From the NCBI GenBank assembly GCA_030272155.1, contig CP126198.1, positions 2,852,001 through 2,916,000 on the forward strand: a stretch of DNA of 64,000 nucleotides, read 5' to 3'. Origin of the DNA: Tetradesmus obliquus (taxonomy: Eukaryota > Chlorophyta > Chlorophyceae > Sphaeropleales > Scenedesmaceae). This document shows, piece after piece, positions 57,161 to 64,000 of the stretch (the stretch's first letter is position 1; each line of letters begins with the position of its first letter). The position numbers and the translations under genes were made by a program. Under the pieces are notes generated by a model. It did not search any database, was not told the DNA's origin, and worked only from the letters and a program-made list of their open reading frames with translations.

Positions 57161-60100
57161 ATGCCTAAGGCCGCTGCCGCCGACAACACTGCTGCTGCGC
57201 CAATGCTACAGGATGACACGCTTGCTGGGTTTGCAGAGCAGCTGCTGTCAGGCTGTTGGTGCGTCACCATGCCTGGCCTGTCAGGCCAGCCCTTGGCAGC
57301 TGTCAGCCCAGCACTTGAGCAGCTTGCAGGACAGCCAGCAGCTGATCTGTTCGGCAACAGCAGCCTGCAACTGCAGCAGGCACTCCACCTGGAGCCGCAG
57401 GTGTGATGAGTGAGCATAGAGACTTCACATCACCAGCTGCTGACACTGTACCTGTCAGTTTGACCATGCGCTTGACTGCATCATGCTTGCCCAGCATGTT
57501 GCAAGCACCTAGACAGCCGCGTGCTGTTGCACGGCGCGCTTACGAAGCTGGCTTGTGGTGGTGGTGCATCTGCAGGCTGCCGATGAGCTTGCAGCAGCGA
57601 GAGCAGCTGGGGCCGCAGCCTTGGTGGAACTGTCTGCATCAAACAAGAGCGGGAAGAAGACCAACTTTGCAGTGAGACACAGCTGGCACTGACTAGTGAC
57701 ACGTGGGCGACCGACCGCGATGTGTAGAACAAGTAGTGCTTTGCGAGCAGCACACAGCATGCATGCAGGAATGTGCCAGATGTACACAGGGCTCTCTTGT
57801 GTTGCTGGCTCGCCAGTGCAGCAGCAGTCACACAGGCAGCTGTGCTCAACCCCTACACAACACACACATACTGCAGACACGCTGCAAGCAGCAGGAACCT
57901 GCAGCGGACTGGCCCGTCGGCGCAGCAGCATATGCTGTTGGCAGGGCACGCGTGCTGTGGCGTGAACTCTAGTGCAGCGTGTGCATTGAGGAAAGTGCTG
58001 CCGCTGTGCTTCTGTCGTGCGCAGGTGTGCCTAGTGCCTGTGGCATCAAGCAGTGGAGCGGTGCTGCTGCAGCTGGAGTTTTGGCTGGACCTTGATGGGC
58101 AGAGGGCAGATGCAGAGCGGACAGGCCTCAAGAAACTAGCAGCGCAGGTGCGCCCCAGCAGCGCGAACGCATGCAGGAGTGTGGCAGTGCTACCATGTAC
58201 GCATGTGACGGAGTTTGGGGCCACTTGAGACTGAAGCCTTTACATCTGCTGCTGATCGGTGCACACCAGCATGACGGCTGGACACAACCCGTGTTAGTGC
58301 GTGTGCAGAACACAGAGCTCCACAGGAGCAAGGTCAAGCAGCTGCGCGCCGTGTCAACTGCTGCTTGCAGGTATGCCGAGCGGCAGAGGCAGCAGTCATC
58401 TCCACATGCCAGCAAGGCACATCAAGCATCACAGCTTGCAGCTGTGGTGCGCAGTCGCTCACAGGCTACAGCCAGCCTGACCTTGCCGGCTGTAGCGTGC
58501 TGTGCTTAGCAGGCCCGGAGACCAGCAACAGCAGCATGCGGCATCTCATGGCGGCGCAGCTGGCAGGCCAGCATGCCCTCATGAAGATGCTGCTGTATAA
58601 ACGCGACGGCAGCGCTTTCTGGGCCATGGTAGCGTCATGCCCATTAGCTGCATGCAAGCAAGCATCAGCAACGGTGCCGCACTCTGCTGCAGCAGCAAGA
58701 GTGGTACAGCAGCAGCAGCAGCACCCAGGAAGCAGCAGCGGCAGCGGTGAGGCTGCAAATATTAGCAGCACTGGCAGCGGCGGCAGCAGTGCGACGTCGC
58801 AGCTGCTGTTGCTGCTTGACATCACCTCCAGCCATGCCAGGCGCGTGGGGAAGTACGCGTTGGGGCGAGTGCTGGGAGCAGGTGCCAGCGGTGTGGTGCA
58901 CATCGGCAAGCACACAGAAACAGGTGAGGGACGGAGCTGCAGGGCAGAGCAGTGCAACTGCGGAACTCTGCCCGTACAGTGTGGCTGTCGAGGATCGGTT
59001 AATCAACGCCTGCCCAGCAGCACGCGCCAGCTTACCCCTGGTGTGCTGCAGGTGACCGACTGTGGTGCCTTTCATTCACTCAAGCAGCTGCAGCTACATG
59101 TGGGTCCTTGCACCAACCCAAGACAGGATATCTGAGCTGTCTCTGCGCTCTGGCTGCTGCTGCTGTGTGCTGCCACCTGCCTGTGCAGGCGAGCTCGTGG
59201 CCGTCAAGGCAGTAGACGCCACGCGCTTCCACAGCATTAGCGAGATCGAGCAGGTGCAGGAGGAGATGGCTGTGCTGGCGCAGCTGCGCCACCCCAACAT
59301 CATCCGGCTGCAGGAGGTGGTGTTTGCCGGCGGCTGCTTCTACTTCATGATGGAGTATGCCAGCGGCGGCAGTCTGGCAGGGCACTTGGCGGCGCAGCCG
59401 GGCGGGCGGCTGGGCGAGGCGGCTGCAAGGGAGGTGTTTGGCGGCATCCTGGCAGCGCTGGAGTACTGCCACAAACGGTGCGCAGCCAGGGTGGTGTTGC
59501 GTGTTGTGCAGTGCGCCTGGCTGTTGAAGCCGTTGCTTCTGTTGTGTGCTGGAGTACTGCGACAAACGGTGGCGGCAAGGGGTGCTGGGCTTGGGGAGTT
59601 GCGCTTTGGGTGGTGGCCGTTCGTGGACAGAGCAGATGCATGTTCAGGCATATGCGTCTGCCCTGTGCCTGTGGTGCAGCAAGTGGTGATGCAGAGGTGC
59701 TGGCAGACCACCTGCGCTCGTGAAGCGCACGCACAGCCGGTTGTGTGGTGTGCAGCCCTCCGCCTGTGAAACACACTTCGGCACCATGAGCAAAGCAGGT
59801 ACACGATGCAGTATGATATCTCTATGTTCCTGCGACTGTGGTGTTGGGAGTGGGGCATGGGTAACAATGGCTGTCGTGGGTGTGATCGGCAGCACGCTAA
59901 AGAACCCGCCGCGCCCATATGTATACATCCCTATTGACATGGCCTTGCCCACCTCTGCCCTGTGGTGCCTGCCGCTGGCATGCTGTTGCTGTTGCAGGCG
60001 CATTATCCACAGGATGGCTGTCATCGATGTGATTGGCAACACACCAGCAAACCGGCTGCGCCCGCATCCCTAGTGATATGGCCTTGCCCGCCTTTGCCCT

Positions 60101-62134
60101 GTGCTGCCTGCCGCCGGCATGCTGTTGCTGTTGCAGGCGCGTCATCCACGGGATGGCTGTCATAAATGTGATTGGCAACACACCAGCGAACCCGCCGCGC
60201 CCGCATCCCTAGTGATATGGCCTTGCCCGCCTCTGCCCTCTGCGCTGCCTGCCGCCGGCATGCTGTTGCTGTTGCAGGCGCGTCATCCACAAATGGCTGT
60301 CATGGTTGTGATTGGCAACACATTAGCAGACCGGCCGCGCTCGCATCCCTGGTGATATGGCCTTGCCCGCCTCTGCCATGTGCTGCCTGCCACTGGCATG
60401 CTGCTGCTGTTGCAGGCGTGTCATCCACAGGGACCTCAAGCCCGAGAACATCCTTATGCAGGACGGCACGCCTAAGATAGCTGACTTTGGGCTTGCAGGA
60501 GTGATGGCACCCTTCAACGGATCAGGCTTCAAGCTGCAGTGTGGCACGCCCGAGTTTACAGCGCCTGAGATTGTCGGGGGCGCTGAGTATGACGGCACAG
60601 CAGTGGATCTGTGGTCGGTTGGCGTGATGCTGTATGAGGCGCTCTGCGGGCAGCTGCCTTTCCACGGCGCTAACCAGCAAGCGCTGTTTAGGTGAGTGCT
60701 GCTGACTGTGCATGGATCTAGCCCACTGCGCTGTATTTGATTTGTGCTGCAGGTGCTTCACTGGGAGATGCAGCAGCGACACGCATGCGCCTGCAGGGCT
60801 GATGCTCCCCCGTGCAGAAGCATGAACGGGCGTTGCTTATAGCTATGCAGGAAGAGCGCTTCCTTGCAGCCAGTCAGGCCGTCAACAGACACTTCGGGCC
60901 CAAATACTGCTGGAGCAGACGTGACATCGGCTATCGATAGCAATGTATCTGTTGCATGGTGCTACTGACTACGCGGTGAGGATAGAACCCCACCACATCT
61001 CATAAGCCACCAACAGATACCCTGCCTTTCTGCCGTGTTCGTGCTGCACAACACAGGTCGATCCGCCGCGGCGCGTACGCGCCGCTGCCCAAGACCATCA
61101 GCGCTGATGCTAGGGACTTGGTCAAACGGCTGCTGACTGTTGACCCAGCTGCTCGCATCGCCTGGGACCAGCTCAGTCGGCACCCCTGGCTGTGCCGGCA
61201 AGCAGCGCAGCAGCAGCATCGCACCAGCAGCTGCATTGGCACAGGCCGCAGCAGTGATGGTGCTGCATGCTGCGGCACCGGCACAGGCCTGAGCAGCATG
61301 GATGGTGCAAGCAATGCAGCTGGTGCCACGCCCGGCACTGACGTCTGTGAGACGGGGCAATGGCCTGATAGTAGAGTATCAGCAGATGGGTCGACAGCGG
61401 GGACAGCACCATCCGGCGATGGCAGCTGCGAAGGCAGTGACAGTGGGGCATGCGCAAGCTTGCAGGCGAGTGCTGACGGGGCGCATGCTGCTGACAGCGG
61501 CTGCTACTCACAGCTGCCGCAGCGATCTGCGGTCTCTTTCACAAGTGCAAGCTGCCACGACTCTGTGCGAGTGGTGATTGCAGACAGCAGCAGAGGTGGG
61601 TGTACTGCAGCGACATGGATGGGCTGCCGATGGTATGCCGCACGCACTGCAGCGGCACGTATGCTGGCAGCTTGCAGGAGACGTGTGCATGGAGCAGCTG
61701 AGGTGCTGCCTGCTGCCTGGCACATGTAGCAGTGCCTGCCCAGCCAGAGCAAGTGCAAGAACAAGCAGCATCCGGCATGCACTATGGTTGTCGTCATGCA
61801 CACGGCACTGCTGCTTGCACCGACTGCCCTTCTTGTCTATTACTGATGATGCAACACGCGCTGCTGCTGTCATGCTGTGCCTGCTCGTGCTGCAGATGAC
61901 CCCATTGCTGCTGCCATCAAGCGCATCGCTGGATCCAGCGGCTTCAACAGCCCTCAACCCAGCCCCGGCCCACAGACAGAGGAGCTTAAGCACACAATTC
62001 GGGAAAGGACAGTCTCAAATGCAACAATCAAGGCGGGCAGCAGCATTGTGGCGATCGGCGCACGGGGTGTGTCAAGTCCATCTTTGGCATCGCCTTCACG
62101 TGCTGGGCGGTCACAAAGGGCGTTCGACAGCTAG
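57161..62134 (+). CDS. PAS/LOV-like domain serine/threonine protein kinase (PAS kinase-like, CAMK group), at least 784 aa
   Basis: Exons 57161-57400, a possible small exon near 57459, 57576-57671, 58025-58147, 58371-58923, 59189-59477, 60416-60691, 61057-61595 and 61896-62134 keep one frame. PAS 1 (57161-58147): FAEQLLSGCWCVTM, LAAVSPALEQLAGQP, LFGNSSLQLQ, NKSGKKTNFAVCLVPV, GAVLLQLEFWLDLD. PAS 2 (58371-58830): LTGYSQPDLAGCSVLCLAGP, LYKRDGSAFWAMVA, LLLLLDIT. Both resemble LOV domains (GYS, GPET, KRDGxxFW) but lack the photoactive Cys. The kinase domain is complete: LGAGASGVVHIG, VAVKAVD, RHPNIIRLQEV, VIHRDLKPENILM, IADFGLAG, CGTPEFTAPEI, DLWSVGVMLYEALCG, ending near RHPWLCRQ. An Ala/Ser/Gly-rich tail follows. 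PAS-plus-CAMK-kinase order is that of PAS kinase. Start choice: the ATG at 57161 leads directly into PAS 1; an upstream exon is possible. Confidence 0.88.
59868..60432 (+). repeat. Tandem array of about 139-bp units repeating a splice acceptor and exon start
   Basis: ATGGCCTTGCCC begins units at 59939, 60078, 60217 and 60357 (spacings 139, 139, 140), preceded by a partial unit from about 59868. Each unit holds CTGGCATGCTG(T/C)TGCTGTTGCAGGCG-type sequence, a good polypyrimidine/acceptor, followed by CATTATCCACAGG, TCATCCACGGG, TCATCCACAAA or the genuine TCATCCACAGGGACCTCAAG. Only the last continues into the kinase catalytic-loop exon. Confidence 0.95.
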
Positions 62135-62170
62135 CTAGCTAGCTAGCTAGCTGGCTGGCTACCTAGCTGA
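62129..62170. repeat. CTAG/CTGG microsatellite at the kinase stop codon
   Basis: CTAG is repeated about six times from 62131, followed by CTGG CTGG. The first TAG is the stop codon of the kinase frame. Confidence 0.9.
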
Positions 62171-63521
62171 TGATTGTGATGAGCGATGGTGTTGATAGCC
62201 AGCGGCTCGCATTGCACTAACGAGTTCCATAGTTGACCAGCAGTTGTTGCTGGGTGCATTTTGTGTTGTCTGTCAGTAGAAAGGATACATGTGGGTGCAT
62301 GCGAGCAGGCTAGCACAACCTGCTAGACTAGCGAACGGGGTGTTTTGTCAATGTGTGCTGTGTGCGGCGCACTGAGAGGTGTTAGTCCCAGGTTGCAGCC
62401 AGTGAAGCAGCGTAGCGGACAGGCACTGAGAATCTGCTGGCATGATGCTGCTTCTTTGCCGGTTGGTTGGCAAGGAAATGGCAGCGCGCCAGCGTACCAA
62501 GCGCCATGCACGCAGCCTGCTGCTTGGCATAGGTCAGGCTTTGTTCTTGGTGTGCCGACAGGGTTTTGTTGCAGAATAACCTTCATTTTGACAGCCTTGC
62601 GCCTGTGAGGGAGTGCCAATGGCAGGCTGTTGTCCCACGGCTTTTGATTCTGTGACATGTGTCTCACCTTGTGGTAACTGTACTCCCATTGCAGATACAT
62701 CACAGTACCCTGCTCAGCATTGTTCTGACGTCTCTTGTCCAGAGTACCACTGTGGCAGCTGGTGTTGGAAGTGCACCTATCCAGGTCACCTTTAGCTCCG
62801 ACTAGTGGCAGCACTGTCACACGTGGCTTGGTGGCCAGCACAGCGGTGCTTGCTGTTGCGGCAGCAAGCCGTGGGTAGCAAACAGAACGTCCAGCACAAA
62901 GTTTTTGGCACACGTCTTACCAGCAGCACTTGTCCTTGCTATGCCCAAGGCTGCCGATCAACAGCGGTAAACATCACATATCTGTTACCTTTCTCAGCGA
63001 GCACATTCGGTGTGCACACAGTGGCACACACTTTCACGGCGGCTTGCACAGAGCAGCTGTTGGCAGCCACCGCAAGCCACCATGGCAGACATGCATGTAT
63101 ATGGCTCCAACCAGGCCAGCCGTTGGCTTCGTCAGTTGTGCTGCGGTGGCGATTCCGTCCTCCCTGATTGCCAAAAAAAAAACACCAGACCCAGCCGGCT
63201 TAGGCTGCTGATGCCCACGTTGAATATATTAATATAGCTGCAGCAGCTTGGTGTAGCTGCAGTGCAACGTGCAGCCGCATCATTGCGCAAGCAGCACTCG
63301 AACAAGCCAAGCGCAGCAGCCACTGGCCAGAACAATACACTGTGCGGTGCCGCACACAGAGCTCTGGTAGGGTTGACAAGGCGAAGTTAATTGCGCAGCT
63401 GCTGCCGTCACCCTGCCTGCTGCATCAGTCGCCGAGCCTGCTGCAGCCATTAAGCCGCCGTGCCTGCTGCATCAGCCGCCCGCCTGCTGCAGCCATTAGG
63501 CCACCGCGCCTGCTGCAGCCA
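62171..63521. other. Region 3' of the kinase gene, no convincing gene
   Basis: The left part is probably 3' UTR. A 196-codon minus frame (62323-62913) is open but has no domain, no repeated codon pattern of its neighbours and no splice context. Other frames are shorter. An A run (9-10) at about 63172 and a minisatellite at 63420-63548 are the only structures. Confidence 0.4.
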
Positions 63522-63548
63522 TTAAGCCGCTGCGCCTGCTGCAGCCAG
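63420..63548. repeat. Minisatellite, about 4 units of 24-36 bp
   Basis: Units of the form CGCCTGCTGCAGCCATTA(A/G)GCCGC recur at about 63415, 63451, 63481, 63507 and 63533 with small indels. The array overlaps the last codons and stop of the minus-strand exon that begins beyond 63983. Confidence 0.85.
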
Positions 63549-64000
63549 GTCACCTGACTGTGCTACCACGTCCCTCAGGTCAACGTCCATATCATCTAGG
63601 GGAGAGCCTGCTGCCACTAAGCTGCTTGGGCTTGGCAAGCTCTGCACAGCTTCAGCCACCTGCTTTTGAACAAACGACAGGCTCCTGCGCGGCGTGGCCA
63701 GGGCCAGGCGTTGCCGCTGCTGCCGTTGCTGCAGCCAGCACTCCTGGCACTGCCGCAGCTGCTGCGGCAACAAGCTGCCATCCAAGACCAGGCCTTCGGC
63801 CCGCTGCTGTAAACGCATCCACATGTAATCACTTTCTGTTGTGCTGTGCGGGCTGTAACACAAGTTGGGGCCTGCCGTTCCATGCTGCTCTTCTGTCCAG
63901 GCTGGCGTTGCAGGACCTGCTGCTTCCTGAGGTTGCAGCTGCAAAAGCTCTGCTGGTGTGTCGTCTGGAAGCAGGCAAGTCATCGGCTGCTGGCCTGATG
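63522..64000 (-). CDS. C-terminal exon of an unknown protein, entering from the right edge
   Basis: A minus-strand frame is open from the window edge to a stop at 63522-63524, about 159 codons. It reads ELLQLQPQEAAGPATPAW, then ESDYMWMRLQQRAEGLVLDG, QLRQCQECWLQQRQQRQRL and SPLDDMDVDLRDVVAQSGD, ending in Ala/Gly. The Gln- and Arg-rich centre probably forms helix or coiled coil. The first ATG is at 63983 but the frame is open above it, so this is more likely an internal or last exon than a complete gene. No family is recognised. Confidence 0.55.
   Translation of the reverse strand, partial: SGQQPMTCLLPDDTPAELLQLQPQEAAGPATPAWTEEQHGTAGPNLCYSPHSTTESDYMWMRLQQRAEGLVLDGSLLPQQLRQCQECWLQQRQQRQRLALATPRRSLSFVQKQVAEAVQSLPSPSSLVAAGSPLDDMDVDLRDVVAQSGDLAAAGAAA

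Noticed and set aside
59720-60600. Several 90-120 codon frames on both strands in the kinase intron
   Set aside because: They are products of the 139-bp tandem array read in different frames, not separate genes.
62323-62913. 196-codon minus-strand frame downstream of the kinase gene
   Set aside because: No domain, no splice signals, and codon use unlike the real genes here; likely chance openness in the kinase 3' region.

Overview
The window looks like nuclear DNA from a green alga (Chlorophyta, probably a chlorophycean). Its genes are split by many short introns of the GTGAGT...CTGCAG type. CAG/CTG runs encoding Q, A and S tracts are everywhere, and a TGTAA poly(A) signal follows the ribosomal protein gene. 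The gene set is plant/green-algal: plant-type MSH1, a SufE-NadA quinolinate synthase fusion, ACL5-type thermospermine synthase, and an octotricopeptide-repeat (OPR) protein. I saw no rRNA, tRNA, CRISPR array or prokaryotic operon.

Layout. 1-3518 (-): 5' part of an organellar MutS homologue (MSH1), running off the left edge. 3519-6686: repeats and no convincing gene. 6687-8137 (-): a three-exon gene of unknown function. 10446-27378 (+): one very large gene for an extracellular protein built of filamin/Ig-like repeats, then one EGF-like module and a C-terminal membrane anchor. Its layout recalls plant GEX2-type gamete adhesion proteins. Its introns are full of dispersed repeats. 27.4-34.9 kb: a repeat-rich block with twin 38-bp palindromes and a roughly 900-bp composite repeat present in two to three diverged copies. 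34898-37596 (-): a seven-exon gene of unknown function, modelled here from phase-compatible exons. 38957-43137 (-): chloroplast quinolinate synthase, complete in seven exons. 44069-47629 (+): OPR-type protein. 48405-50492 (+): 40S ribosomal protein S2, complete in five exons. 50.5-52.4 kb: repeats. 52446-55648 (-): thermospermine synthase. 57161-62134 (+): a protein kinase with two PAS/LOV-like domains. 63522-64000 (-): the last exon of an unknown gene entering from the right.

The genes form no pathway cluster. Several are head-to-head with intergenic spaces of about 1-2.5 kb: quinolinate synthase/OPR, thermospermine synthase/PAS kinase, and the 8.1-kb gene/filamin gene. Three encode organelle or chloroplast functions: MSH1 (organelle genome surveillance), quinolinate synthase (NAD synthesis), and the OPR protein (probable organelle RNA binding).

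The most interesting items are: (i) the PAS-PAS-kinase, whose two LOV-like cores have Ser and Val where photoactive LOV domains have the flavin-binding Cys; (ii) inside that gene, a 139-bp tandem array that repeats the splice acceptor and first codons of the HRD catalytic-loop exon; (iii) the giant filamin/EGF membrane protein; (iv) the overlapping palindromes next to its 3' end. All exon borders were inferred by eye from splice consensus, reading phase and remembered family sequences; no alignment or search was run.
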